This document shows positions 18,253 through 26,849 of a stretch of 64,000 bases of DNA, one piece after another. Source of the DNA: Porticoccaceae bacterium. GTDB taxonomy: Bacteria; Pseudomonadota; Gammaproteobacteria; Pseudomonadales; Porticoccaceae. The first letter of the stretch is position 1; each line of letters begins with the position of its first letter. The translations under genes were made by a program, and so were the position numbers. The notes beneath the pieces are model-generated. The model saw only the letters and a list, made by a program, of their open reading frames with translations, was not told the DNA's origin and did no database searches. The stretch covers positions 1 through 64,000 of the forward strand of contig JAQWUP010000029.1 in NCBI GenBank assembly GCA_029242085.1, given 5' to 3'.

Positions 18253-18561
18253 CATCGAACGTTCGATGGATCCGCGCTAAAGCGCTCAGGGTTTCACCCC
18301 GCCTTCGCAAGCGAATGCGCCCAAAAAGCTGCGTATTTAGTCCGAGACCTACGTGGTCTAATTCTGGGCAATAGCAGCGCAAACTTAAGTGAAGGATCTA
18401 TTGCGGGTGCTTCGGATTTCAGTCCGACGAGTTGGTTTGCATTGACGCTGTGCATTCTGAGAACAAATCGACAGCCAGCTTCTGCGGGCGCTATGATTCT
18501 GTGCTAGCCTTTCAGTTAGGGAGGGGACCCTACTAACCCATGGTGGCGGAGACTATCACCA
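18253..18561. other. Stem-loop-rich intergenic region behind tRNA-Phe
   Basis: No long gene lies in 18237-18579. The stretch instead holds closely spaced inverted repeats: CATCGAAC/GTTCGATG (18253-18268, perfect palindrome), GCGCT/AGCGC (18274-18285), TTCGC/GCGAA (18304-18315), AGACC/GGTCT (18345-18359), TCGGA/TCCGA (18412-18427), GTTAGGG/CCC-TA-CTAAC (18515-18537) and TGGTG/CACCA (18541-18561). They lead into a 42-aa gene. It could be a structured leader, a small RNA or remains of mobile DNA next to the tRNA. Confidence 0.45.
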
Positions 18562-18579
18562 ATAAATAAGGAGATTAGC

Positions 18580-18708
18580 ATGGCGAAGAAAGCCCATAAA
18601 GAATCCTCAGATGCAGCATCAACTATTGCATCCAAAGCTTTACGAGGAGGAAAACTCACTGACGCGGAAATCAAATTTTTAGCCGGATCAGTACTCTCAC
18701 AAGATTAA
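18580..18708 (+). CDS. Small conserved-looking protein, 42 aa
   Basis: ATG at 18580 is preceded by AATAAGGAGATTAGC, a strong ribosome site at good spacing. The product begins MAKKAHKESSDAASTIASKA and ends LAGSVLSQD; basic N-terminus, alanine/serine-rich helix and a second short helix. The pattern 'ASKALR.G....A...AGSVLSQ' resembles small uncharacterised proteins I recall from other gammaproteobacteria, but no function is known. A perfect hairpin stands 28 bp after the stop. Confidence 0.6.
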   Translation: MAKKAHKESSDAASTIASKALRGGKLTDAEIKFLAGSVLSQD

Positions 18709-18736
18709 ACAAAAGGTAAAAGAGGTCGTTAATAAC

Positions 18737-18756
18737 AATAGCTTAACCAAGCTATT
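18737..18756 (+). terminator. Hairpin after the 42-aa gene
   Basis: AATAGCTT AACC AAGCTATT is a perfect 8-bp stem with a 4-nt loop but without a following T-run, so termination is only possible. A second, wider inverted repeat GCGAGCT/AGCTCGC (18770-18776 and 18800-18806) lies between it and the end of the DUF4399 gene. Confidence 0.35.
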
Positions 18757-18833
18757 AGACTGTAAAGATGCGAGCTCTGTTTCAATGGCAGGTTATTGTA
18801 GCTCGCCTCATATCCCATAAATTTGGGCGCCAA

Positions 18834-19274
18834 TCACTTCACCAAAATCGTTATTTTCTCAGACATCACAGGTCTGGAATGGGGTACATGGATATGATTA
18901 CCCAATAACAGCTGCAAGCTGTGTAGACCTGGCTCAAGCTCCAATAAGGTCTCTGTCTGACCCTTACCAAAATGGATAAGCTGGGCACTACCGGGCAATG
19001 GCATATCCATCGCAGGTAGCTTATCAAGATCAACCATCAGATGGTGATGGCCACTATTTTCCCGCTCTACACCGGCCGGAGAAATACTCACGCTCTCACT
19101 GCCAAACACAACAACAATCGGTGAGCTGACCTCCTGCATATCCACAGGCGACTGAATCCATACTCGGGCTTCAGCGGATACCGCAGAAGATAACCCAGTG
19201 TGATCTGCTGCGACGGGAAGAGCGGCCGACAGAAACATTGTTACTAGGCTGGCAATAATAGAGTACTTTTTCAT
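18834..19274 (-). CDS. Exported DUF4399 domain protein
   Basis: A 146-aa protein with a signal peptide (MKKYSIIASLVTMFLSAALP, cleavage near VAA-DH). The mature part has the DUF4399 signatures SGHHHLMVD, LPAMDMPLP, HFGKGQTE and GLHSLQLLLGNHIHVPH, rich in histidines that may bind metal. The family is periplasmic and uncharacterised. It is divergent from the membrane protein gene at 19435. Confidence 0.88.
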   Translation of the reverse strand: MKKYSIIASLVTMFLSAALPVAADHTGLSSAVSAEARVWIQSPVDMQEVSSPIVVVFGSESVSISPAGVERENSGHHHLMVDLDKLPAMDMPLPGSAQLIHFGKGQTETLLELEPGLHSLQLLLGNHIHVPHSRPVMSEKITILVK

Positions 19275-19434
19275 AGTTTCTTGATCCTTTAATCGGCTTC
19301 ATATGCTTTAAACTCTCCAGATAGTCACATCTTTAAAGAGATTATGCAACGCTCGCTGGCGGTTCTAAGAAATGCTTGCCCCTATATCACTCAATCCATA
19401 TTTCATCGTACAATCATTAAAATATTGATCAACA

Positions 19435-20076
19435 GTGAGCACCATGGAAACTTTGACCTTTGAGCAAATGCGAGTAGTCATCATTGTTTACAGCAGTGCA
19501 TTGATCCCTCTGCTGGCCATACCCTGGTTACATTATCGTCGGACAATCCCAAACTGGATACTGCCGGTGTATATAGTTACTTTTGTGGTTTGCGCGCTTG
19601 GTTGGGAGCTGTGGTTTAACTACGGCATCATCGCCGGTGATCCGGTTGATACTCGGCGAGTCTTAGGTTTAACGCAGCGGATGCCACTGCATCTGAATTG
19701 GCTACTCAACTCTCTTGCAGATGCTGGCGCTATAGGTTGCGGCGCCCTTCTAGTTTCTTGGCTGATTTTTGGCCGCGGCCCTGAATTGTTTTCTCGCTGG
19801 CGTCACTCGTTATTTTTCTGTCTGCTGTTTTTATTCCTCGGCCAAAATATACTGGTAGAAATGTTTTTGTATCATGATCAGCTGGCCGTGGGAAAACCAC
19901 TTTCCTGGGCGCCGCTATCACCGTTGGGCCCATGGTGGAATCCAGTGCTGTTTGAGTTTCAGGGGCGAACTATTACGCTACAGAGCCAGCTTCCCTGGTT
20001 ATTAATGACACCGCTTTTTTATGCTGGAGTTCTGTCCTACTTGCGCCGTATTAGATATCAGACATCCGCCCAATAA
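19435..20076 (+). CDS. Polytopic membrane protein of unknown function
   Basis: A 213-aa inner-membrane protein with about five transmembrane helices (centred near residues 20, 48, 98, 128 and 195) and a periplasmic or cytoplasmic segment rich in proline and tryptophan (SWAPLSPLGPWWNP). I do not recognise the family. The start is GTG at 19435 or ATG at 19444. No ribosome site stands out. Confidence 0.7.
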   Translation: MSTMETLTFEQMRVVIIVYSSALIPLLAIPWLHYRRTIPNWILPVYIVTFVVCALGWELWFNYGIIAGDPVDTRRVLGLTQRMPLHLNWLLNSLADAGAIGCGALLVSWLIFGRGPELFSRWRHSLFFCLLFLFLGQNILVEMFLYHDQLAVGKPLSWAPLSPLGPWWNPVLFEFQGRTITLQSQLPWLLMTPLFYAGVLSYLRRIRYQTSAQ

Positions 20077-20228
20077 AACTTTTGATAGCTTTGCGCCACA
20101 TCAGTTTGGCTTCCCTCAACTACATCGTTGTCGGCTTACTGTGATGTTATTCACAGGAAGTATGATGTTAGACGATTAGTTCAGCCTAATACCGACTGCA
20201 TATAGCGGCTACATTGGAAGGCTGTGTA

Positions 20229-21296
20229 CTACGCCTCTGTTTTACTGGCAGGGCTTTCAATCTCTCGGGCTTCAGGTTCTGGCGCCCCGCCCAGCATAAT
20301 ACTGATCCAGCGAGATTCGGGCTGATTTTCCAGCGCGATTTTAATCATGATGGTCAGCGGAATAGATAACAGCATACCCACTGGACCCAATACCCAACCC
20401 CAGAGCACCAATGACACAAACACGACCAACGGCGAGAGATTCAAGCCTCTGCCCATCCAGCGCGGCTCAATAACATTACCCATCACCAAATTAACCAGTA
20501 CGAATCCACCCAGTGTCAGGCCCGCATGTAACACTCCTAGCTGCACCAGAGCTAGAAGCACTGCAGGTACAGCCGCAATAAATGAACCAACGGTGGGAAT
20601 AAAATTGAGCATAAACGCCAATAAGCCCCACAAAATCGCGTAATCAACGCCGAGAATCCACAGCCAGATAAAAATAACCAGGCCCGTGAGTAAGCTGATA
20701 GCCGCCTTGATCGCCAGATAACTATGCACACTGTCGGAGAACTTGGTCAACCACTCTTGAGAGACCTCGCTACCACGGGCCAAGCGTAGCTTTTCGCCAA
20801 AATCCATATTCTCGGCAAGAATAAAAATCACCGTCAATAGAATCATCACCGCATTGGTCATCACATTACCAAATGAGGCCAGCGTGCTGCCCACCAACTT
20901 CATCACCGCGCCAGGATCAAAGCTGCTCTGCCATTGCTGAGCATCAATTTCGACGCCACGCATCATTAACCATTGCTGGACAGCCTCGCTCATAGCCGAT
21001 AGCTTGGCCGAATAAATGGGAATATCTTGGCGGAAGTCGGTGATTGACGAACCGATCACAGCGGCCAGAACAAGACCAACGAGTAAAATTAACATCACCA
21101 CCAGCAAAATCGCCACGCCACTGGGAATACGGAAGTTTTTTAGCCAGGTCAGCAGCGGAGAGACGATCATGGCAACAAATACAGCGAGTAAAAATGGTAC
21201 CAATAAGGGGCCGGCCATTTTCAATCCGGACACAACAATCACAAAGGCGGCAAAAACCACTAAAAATCGGGCTATAGGTGATGTATTTTCAATCAT
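20229..21296 (-). CDS. AI-2E family transporter (PerM/YdiK-like)
   Basis: A 355-aa inner-membrane protein. Three N-terminal helices, a soluble middle part (residues about 85-140) and a C-terminal cluster with YAILWGLLAFMLNFIPTVGS, LVNLVMGNVIEPRWMGRGLNLSPLVVFVSL and LGPVGMLLSIPLT, the signatures of the AI-2E exporter-like family. Members export autoinducer 2, or ions such as sodium; which applies here is not clear. It is followed by a small anchored protein gene, which may be co-transcribed. Confidence 0.9.
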   Translation of the reverse strand: MIENTSPIARFLVVFAAFVIVVSGLKMAGPLLVPFLLAVFVAMIVSPLLTWLKNFRIPSGVAILLVVMLILLVGLVLAAVIGSSITDFRQDIPIYSAKLSAMSEAVQQWLMMRGVEIDAQQWQSSFDPGAVMKLVGSTLASFGNVMTNAVMILLTVIFILAENMDFGEKLRLARGSEVSQEWLTKFSDSVHSYLAIKAAISLLTGLVIFIWLWILGVDYAILWGLLAFMLNFIPTVGSFIAAVPAVLLALVQLGVLHAGLTLGGFVLVNLVMGNVIEPRWMGRGLNLSPLVVFVSLVLWGWVLGPVGMLLSIPLTIMIKIALENQPESRWISIMLGGAPEPEAREIESPASKTEA

Positions 21297-21307
21297 GGGG
21301 CCTGCCT

Positions 21308-21658
21308 CTAATCCTTTACTTCTGTCGAAGCGCTTAGCTGGTTGAGTATCTGTTGCAATTCTGAGCGGCCAGCGGCAGAAAAAATCACCCTTCCGAGCTG
21401 TTCAGTCATTTCGCTGGTCTCTAACATAGCACATTGAACCCGAATTTTATCCAGCTCGGGGTCGTGATGGATCGGCATACCAACAAACACATCCCAATCA
21501 GCAGTAGTCGCCGTCTGCGCCAATACAGATTCAAGCAGACGCTCAATATTCGAGGCTTCAACACGATAGACAGGCGCCCCCGCGTAGCGAAAAACAACCA
21601 GCGCCAGGATAACCACAATAAAAGTGAGAGCAACGGTAATAATAAAATCCACAGGCAC
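21308..21658 (-). CDS. Small membrane-anchored protein of unknown function
   Basis: 116 aa with one N-terminal transmembrane helix (about residues 4-26) and a soluble domain containing DWDVFVGMPIHHDPELDKIR and a helical tail. The start is GTG at 21658. It is sandwiched between the TSUP and AI-2E transporter genes on the same strand with gaps of 8 and 11 bp, so a shared transcript is likely. Family not recognised. Confidence 0.7.
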   Translation of the reverse strand: MPVDFIITVALTFIVVILALVVFRYAGAPVYRVEASNIERLLESVLAQTATTADWDVFVGMPIHHDPELDKIRVQCAMLETSEMTEQLGRVIFSAAGRSELQQILNQLSASTEVKD

Positions 21659-21666
21659 CCCTTCAG

Positions 21667-22419
21667 TTACGGAAAGAACAGTAATTTAACCGCCATCAAC
21701 AACGTAATCAGCGTAATAACAGGCTGCACAAAACTAGCTCCACGCTTTATAACAAGGTTAGAACCTAGTCGCGCGCCTACTATCTGTGTCACTGACATGG
21801 CAATAGCCAACTGCCAAATAACATAGCCACTAAACACAAAAATAAGCGCCGAGGTGCCATTGACAGCGAGGATCATCAGCTTAGTTTCTGCCGTTGCCTT
21901 GACCAGATTATGACCCAGCAACCAGACAAACAAAACGGGCATTATAGAGCCCATACCGGGACCAAAAAAGCCACCATAAAACCCCATGCCCAGAGCGGCG
22001 CTACAGGCAAACCATTGCTGGCTTATTTTCTGTGGATGATCTGCGCCGCTAACCTTGGGAGAGAACAAAAAGTAGACTGCAATGGCCAATAACAGAAAGG
22101 GGATAAGTCGCGTTAACGTGGAAGTATCGAGGCTCTGAACAAGCAGAGTACCTGCCACCGAACCCAACACCGCCATCAATATGGAACTGCAGAGCGGCTT
22201 TATATCGAGGTGACCTTTGCTGAAAAAATTCCAGGCCGAAGACAGAGTGCCCAGTGAGCTCTGCATCTTATTGGTAGCCAACGCGTTTAATGGTGGCAAT
22301 CCAGCCCACAGGAGGGCCGGTAGTGTGAGAATGCCCCCAGAGCCGGCAATTGACGAGATCAGACCGGCAATGAAAGCCAGGCCAACAAGAATAAACTGAG
22401 TTTTTAAAGCTATATCCAT
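21667..22419 (-). CDS. TSUP (TauE/SafE) family anion transporter
   Basis: A 250-aa inner-membrane protein with eight predicted helices in two similar halves. GLISSIAGSGGILTLPALLW in the first half and GMGFYGGFFGPGMGSIMPVL in the second are the paired signatures of TauE/SafE permeases, which export sulfite, sulfoacetate or related organosulfur anions. ATG at 22419 is preferred; a GTG four codons upstream also exists. Confidence 0.9.
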   Translation of the reverse strand: MDIALKTQFILVGLAFIAGLISSIAGSGGILTLPALLWAGLPPLNALATNKMQSSLGTLSSAWNFFSKGHLDIKPLCSSILMAVLGSVAGTLLVQSLDTSTLTRLIPFLLLAIAVYFLFSPKVSGADHPQKISQQWFACSAALGMGFYGGFFGPGMGSIMPVLFVWLLGHNLVKATAETKLMILAVNGTSALIFVFSGYVIWQLAIAMSVTQIVGARLGSNLVIKRGASFVQPVITLITLLMAVKLLFFP

Positions 22420-22443
22420 ATAAGTGTGCACACACTAACTTAA

Positions 22444-23049
22444 TTAAAATTGATCTGGGTATCTGCCCTTAAACTGACCATAATATTTAATTATCTCAGC
22501 AATATCGGCCTCGTGATCACCCGTGGGTTCAAACATATCCCCCAGCACAATACGCTTGTTGGGAAAGTCCAATGCGCCCAATTGAATCTTGCAGTTATTC
22601 TTTTCCGCAATACGTAAAAAGCCGCTCTTCCATTTTGGTGATTTCTTCCTTGTACCCTCGGGCGCTACAACAATAATCAAGCCGCTGTCTTTTTCTACCG
22701 CCTCTTCAACATAGCCCATCACCGCATCGGGCTGCGCGCGATTAACTGGAATACCGCCCAACCAACGCATAAACCAGGCAAAACCGGGTACAAAAATGGT
22801 GTGTTTTCCGAGCCAGCGAATGCGCGCATTAATACCCAGCACGGCGCAAATTCCATAGACAAAATCCCAATTACTGGTGTGGGGGGCAGCTACAATCAGC
22901 AGGCGTTCACAGTCGGCAATTGAGCCCTCTAGATTCCAGCCAATACCGCGATACAAGGTGCGGCCAAACCAGCGAGTCAGTGCGCTGCGATTGGTGCGCA
23001 GATGCGCTGGACACTGTTCTTGGGATACGGGAATTACTTGTCTGGTCAT
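22444..23049 (-). CDS. 1-acyl-sn-glycerol-3-phosphate acyltransferase-like protein
   Basis: A 201-aa PlsC-family acyltransferase. HTSNWD supplies the catalytic His-X4-Asp, VAPEGTRKK the third block and WKSGFLRIAEKNN the next. The opening RWFGRTLYRGIGWNLEG resembles short family members that lack the long N-terminal helix of PlsC. It probably acylates lysophospholipid at the inner membrane; the acceptor is unproven. Confidence 0.85.
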   Translation of the reverse strand: MTRQVIPVSQEQCPAHLRTNRSALTRWFGRTLYRGIGWNLEGSIADCERLLIVAAPHTSNWDFVYGICAVLGINARIRWLGKHTIFVPGFAWFMRWLGGIPVNRAQPDAVMGYVEEAVEKDSGLIIVVAPEGTRKKSPKWKSGFLRIAEKNNCKIQLGALDFPNKRIVLGDMFEPTGDHEADIAEIIKYYGQFKGRYPDQF

Positions 23050-23103
23050 ACCTGCCTCGTCATCGAGTTTATTATTTTTATTATTAGAGCTGCAGCAACA
23101 TCA

Positions 23104-24690
23104 CTAGTGCTCTCGCGTTGCCCGAAAAACTATCTCTGGGTATCGCTCGATAGCAAGGGATAAGTTAACCCGCGTGGGGGCCAGGTAGGTCAAATGCCCG
23201 CCGCCATCCAGTGCCAAGTTATCTTCGGATTTATTCCTGAATGCATCCAGTGTTTTTGCGTCTTCGCATTCAGTCCAGCGCGCGGTATGAACATTAACTG
23301 GCTCATAAATAGCCTCGACACCGTATTCTTCGCGCAACCGATAGGCCACAACATCAAATTGCAATTGACCCACGGCGCCAACAATAACGTCATTGTTGCG
23401 GAACGGGAAAAACACCTGAGTGCTGCCCTCCTCTGATAGCTGGCGAATGCCATTTTGCAGCTGCTTGGCTTTTAACGGGTCCTTTAGCCGAATACGCTTA
23501 AATAACTCAGGGGCAAAATGCGGGATACCACTAAATTTAAGTGCCTCGCCCTCGGTAAATGTATCGCCAATTTGAATGGAGCCATGATTGTGTAGACCAA
23601 TAATATCGCCCGCCACGGCCTCCTCTACCGATATTCGCTCACCCGCTTTAAAGCTAAAGGCATCGGAGACCCGCACATCTTTGCCGGTGCGGACATGTTT
23701 CATCTTCATACCTTTGCTGTATTTACCTGAGCAAATGCGCAAAAAAGCAATGCGGTCGCGGTGCTTAGGGTCCATATTGGCCTGAATCTTAAATACAAAG
23801 CCGCTGAATTTAGCCTCGCTGGCCACTACCTCGCGATCATGGGTCTGACGTGGCTGTGGCTCTGGTGCCCAGCGCACAAAGTCGTTGAGCATCTCACGAA
23901 TACCGAAGTTACCCATCGCCGTACCAAAAAATACCGGCGCCAACTGCCCAGAGAGGAACTCGTCCATATCAAATAGATTGGTCGCACCCTTCACTAACTC
24001 AAGCTCTTCGAGCACATCATCTGCATAGGCCCCCAGCGCTTCGCGAGCCTCTGGCGATTCCAGGCCCTGAACCTGAATATCGTCAGTCAGGGTATGGCCC
24101 TTACCCTGTGTGTAGACATGGATAGTGTCGGTATAGAAATTGTAGACCCCGCGAAACTCGCGGCCCATACCAATCGGCCAGTTAATGGGTGCAGCTTTAA
24201 TTTTGAGAACACTTTCAATCTCATCCAGCAAATCAATGGGATCGCGAATATCGCGGTCCATTTTGTTCACAAATGACAAAATAGGGGTATCGCGCAATCG
24301 ACACACATCCATCAGTTTGATAGTTCGTGCCTCCACGCCCTTGGCGCCATCGATCACCATCAGTGAGGAGTCAACTGCGGTCAGGGTGCGATAGGTGTCT
24401 TCCGAGAAATCTTCGTGACCCGGAGTGTCCAGCAAGTTGACCATACAATCGTTATAGGGAAACTGCATCACCGAGGAGGTAACAGAGATACCCCGCTCTT
24501 TTTCCATAGACATCCAATCAGAAGTCGCATGGCGATCACTTTTACGACCCTTTACGGTGCCCGCAACCTGAATCAAATTACCCAGCAGCAGTAATTTTTC
24601 CGTAATGGTGGTCTTGCCAGCATCCGGGTGCGAGATGATCGCAAAGGTGCGCCTTTTATTAACTTGATTGGCAAAACTACTGTCTGACAT
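23104..24690 (-). CDS. prfC: Peptide chain release factor 3
   Basis: GTPase that recycles RF1 and RF2 after termination. [15 protein letters not shown] is the P-loop, with [26 protein letters not shown] and FVNKM for the other G motifs; the C-terminal EF-G-like domains end with RFPEIVF-type sequence ([14 protein letters not shown]). 528 aa from the ATG at 24690, equal to E. coli RF3. A TTG two codons earlier is unlikely. The 200 bp upstream holds no gene. Confidence 0.97.
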   Translation of the reverse strand: MSDSSFANQVNKRRTFAIISHPDAGKTTITEKLLLLGNLIQVAGTVKGRKSDRHATSDWMSMEKERGISVTSSVMQFPYNDCMVNLLDTPGHEDFSEDTYRTLTAVDSSLMVIDGAKGVEARTIKLMDVCRLRDTPILSFVNKMDRDIRDPIDLLDEIESVLKIKAAPINWPIGMGREFRGVYNFYTDTIHVYTQGKGHTLTDDIQVQGLESPEAREALGAYADDVLEELELVKGATNLFDMDEFLSGQLAPVFFGTAMGNFGIREMLNDFVRWAPEPQPRQTHDREVVASEAKFSGFVFKIQANMDPKHRDRIAFLRICSGKYSKGMKMKHVRTGKDVRVSDAFSFKAGERISVEEAVAGDIIGLHNHGSIQIGDTFTEGEALKFSGIPHFAPELFKRIRLKDPLKAKQLQNGIRQLSEEGSTQVFFPFRNNDVIVGAVGQLQFDVVAYRLREEYGVEAIYEPVNVHTARWTECEDAKTLDAFRNKSEDNLALDGGGHLTYLAPTRVNLSLAIERYPEIVFRATREH

Positions 24691-24892
24691 ACCCAATAAA
24701 TCCTAGTTTGTGACGACCTGTCTGTGCAATGACAAAACACGCATTCGTCGCTTATGCGCTTAAAAGCGCGCTAGTTTACCTAAGCAGTGGATTTATGTCC
24801 GAACAAATCGAAATAATTTGTCAAACTAGGCTTTGAATTAATGCATGATTAGGCTCTAAACCGGTTTTTATAGGGCCAGTACTTAGGGTCTT

Positions 24893-25195
24893 CTAGCGAC
24901 TGTCGCCAACAGCATCAAAAGATACTTCCTTCCAGACCACATCTGATACTCTGTCGCCACGAATAGTATGCTCCAGCTCAGAGAAACTGATGCGGTGGCG
25001 CCGACTAGCGGCAAGTAAAGAATTGAAGCGCACGCTATCCTCTAGCGCCGCCTCATCGGCAAATAAATCGGATATCGTTATGGGAGTTTGATCTAGGCTA
25101 TTGGCAGCACTCTCCAAGACAGGTTCTTCAAAAGTGCACTCATCAATGATGTTTGCATTCCCTGCAGCTTTCGGGATACATGTCACCCAATTCAT
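24893..25195 (-). CDS. Hypothetical protein, 100 aa
   Basis: The ATG at 25195 has GGTGG five bases upstream. The product has a cysteine-containing N-terminus (MNWVTCIPKAAGNANIIDEC) and then a charged, helix-rich part with SDLFADEAALEDSVRFNSLL and SFSELEHTIRGDRVSDVVW, which looks like a real protein. No family recognised. Its 5' end overlaps a plus-strand reading frame, so one of the two may be spurious. Confidence 0.4.
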   Translation of the reverse strand: MNWVTCIPKAAGNANIIDECTFEEPVLESAANSLDQTPITISDLFADEAALEDSVRFNSLLAASRRHRISFSELEHTIRGDRVSDVVWKEVSFDAVGDSR

Positions 25196-25313
25196 AGATA
25201 CCACCGACAGTATTGTTAGCGATCTACTTGAAGTCGCAAATGACCTTGATGACAAAGCGGCTCGCGCGGAACAGTACAGACATAAACTGGGGGAGTTAAC
25301 AGCGTCTCTTTAA
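25146..25313 (+). CDS. Hypothetical small protein, possibly truncated
   Basis: The convincing part is the last 40 codons, with TTDSIVSDLLEVANDLDDKA and AEQYRHKLGELTASL, a charged helical segment. The beginning is uncertain: an ATG at 25146 gives a short hydrophobic N-terminus but no ribosome site is seen and it overlaps the minus-strand gene. It ends 42 bp before the next gene and may form a pair with it. Function unknown. Confidence 0.35.
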   Translation: MMFAFPAAFGIHVTQFIDTTDSIVSDLLEVANDLDDKAARAEQYRHKLGELTASL

Positions 25314-25355
25314 GCACCGACCAAAAACCGTGAAACCAAAACAGGGAATGTAACT

Positions 25356-25640
25356 ATGAGTATAGACTGGGACCAGTTCGACACCGCTGTGGAAGCAGCC
25401 GCTGACCGCAGCGCCAACGCAACCGACGATATCTTGGTCTCAAAAATATCATCACTCACCACCATGACGGACGCTGAGGTCAAAGAACTACTGCCAGAGC
25501 CCACCGATGTCGAAGCACTGGGTAAGCTGTTAAAAATTGTGCAATAAGCGACCGATAGAAGCACCAAAGGCTCCCAGATAGCGGCCAATGCTGAGGAATT
25601 TGCTGGCGTGGTTTTGGGGCTGGCAAAGAAATTTGTCTAG
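25356..25640 (+). pseudogene. Small unknown gene interrupted by an in-frame stop
   Basis: ATG at 25356 opens a frame of 63 codons (MSIDWDQFDTAVEAAADRSA ... LGKLLKIVQ), then TAA at 25545-25547, then in the same frame ATDRSTKGSQIAANAEEFAG and VVLGLAKKFV before TAG at 25638-25640. Acidic, helical proteins of about 95 aa with a similar layout exist in other gammaproteobacteria as far as I recall, so the TAA probably interrupts a single gene. It may be a recent nonsense mutation (GAA to TAA fits) or the short form may still work. Confidence 0.5.
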
Positions 25641-25681
25641 CTGGACCGACTCTGGAACTGAAGACTCACCCAGACAACAAC

Positions 25682-25781
25682 AGGTCAGTGCAACGCTGAC
25701 CTATCCATCCGCAGCCAATTTCTTGGCGTATACCCTCGCATAAATAGATTTGGTGAAACGAGCGGCTTGCCGTATCGTTTC
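25682..25781. other. Two hairpins in the gap before hemH
   Basis: AGGTCAG/CTGACCT (25682-25688 and 25696-25702) and GAAACGA/TCGTTTC with an inner CGGC/GCCG (25755-25781) can each fold into a stable stem. Neither has a T-run. The second ends 40 bp before the hemH ATG and could influence its expression. No gene is seen in 25641-25820. Confidence 0.35.
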
Positions 25782-25820
25782 GTCCTGACACGCCATCACC
25801 CAGCTTTAGGAGCACCCCCA

Positions 25821-26840
25821 ATGAAATACCAAGGCCAAACAGACTACGACCACAAGGGTCCTTCGCCGCGTCGTGGTGTGTTGCTGTGTAATTTGGGGAC
25901 ACCAGATGCGCCCAAGACTGCTGAGTTGCGCCGCTACCTCAAAGAGTTTCTAAGCGACCCCCGTGTTGTCGAGGTTCCACGCTTGCTGTGGTGGATGATT
26001 CTCAATCTGATTATTTTACGTATTCGCCCTCGCCGTTCCGCCAAGCTCTATGCCAGTGTCTGGTCTGAGGGCGGCTCACCATTAATGGTGCACTGTACGG
26101 CGCAGGTAGCTGGGGTGAAGAAAATTCTTGATAAAAAGTTTAATGACGACGTACCCGTGGTGCTGGGTATGCGTTATGGCAACCCTTCTATGGCGTCGGC
26201 GATTGCCGAATTAACCGCCCAGAATGTTCGTGATATCATTGTATTGCCGCTCTACCCCCAGTATTCGGGGGCAACCACGGGCTCGACATTCGATGCAGTG
26301 GCACAAACTTTTACCAAAACTCGCTGGGTGCCTGAATTGCATTTTATCGGTGGGTATCAGCAATCTGAGCTCTATATCGAGGCGCTGTGCGGCAGTATCC
26401 GCAAGCATATTGCCGAGCATGGCCAGCCAGACAAGTTAGTATTTTCATACCATGGCACACCGCAGAAATATTTAGATAAGGGCGATCCCTATCATTGCTT
26501 CTGTCATCAGACGACGCGCCTGGTACGCGAGCGCATGGGCATGGGCGTGGATGAAGAACGGGTAATGACCACGTTTCAGTCGCGCTTTGGCCGTGAGCCC
26601 TGGTTGCAACCCTACACCGATAAGACCCTAGAGGCTATGCCTGCAGAGGGTATTAAACACGTGGCAGTTATCTGCCCTGGATTCTCCTCTGATTGCCTCG
26701 AGACTATCGAAGAGATCAATATGGAAGCCAGAGAGAGTTTTACTGAGCACGGCGGTGAGACCTTCCACTATATCCCCTGCTTAAATGATGACCCGGCGCA
26801 TCTTGAGGCGCTAGCCGACATCGTAAGCAAATATCTGTAG
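25821..26840 (+). CDS. hemH: Ferrochelatase
   Basis: Inserts iron into protoporphyrin IX, the last step of heme synthesis. Signatures: GVLLCNLGTPDAPKT, VVLGMRYGNPSM, LYPQYSGATTGS, the catalytic histidine in SYHGTPQKY and glutamate in CPGFSSDCLETIEEI. The ATG at 25821 follows TTAGGAGC at ideal spacing and gives 339 aa; an ATG at 25767 would add 18 residues without family support. Confidence 0.97.
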   Translation: MKYQGQTDYDHKGPSPRRGVLLCNLGTPDAPKTAELRRYLKEFLSDPRVVEVPRLLWWMILNLIILRIRPRRSAKLYASVWSEGGSPLMVHCTAQVAGVKKILDKKFNDDVPVVLGMRYGNPSMASAIAELTAQNVRDIIVLPLYPQYSGATTGSTFDAVAQTFTKTRWVPELHFIGGYQQSELYIEALCGSIRKHIAEHGQPDKLVFSYHGTPQKYLDKGDPYHCFCHQTTRLVRERMGMGVDEERVMTTFQSRFGREPWLQPYTDKTLEAMPAEGIKHVAVICPGFSSDCLETIEEINMEARESFTEHGGETFHYIPCLNDDPAHLEALADIVSKYL

Positions 26841-26849
26841 AGCACCCAG

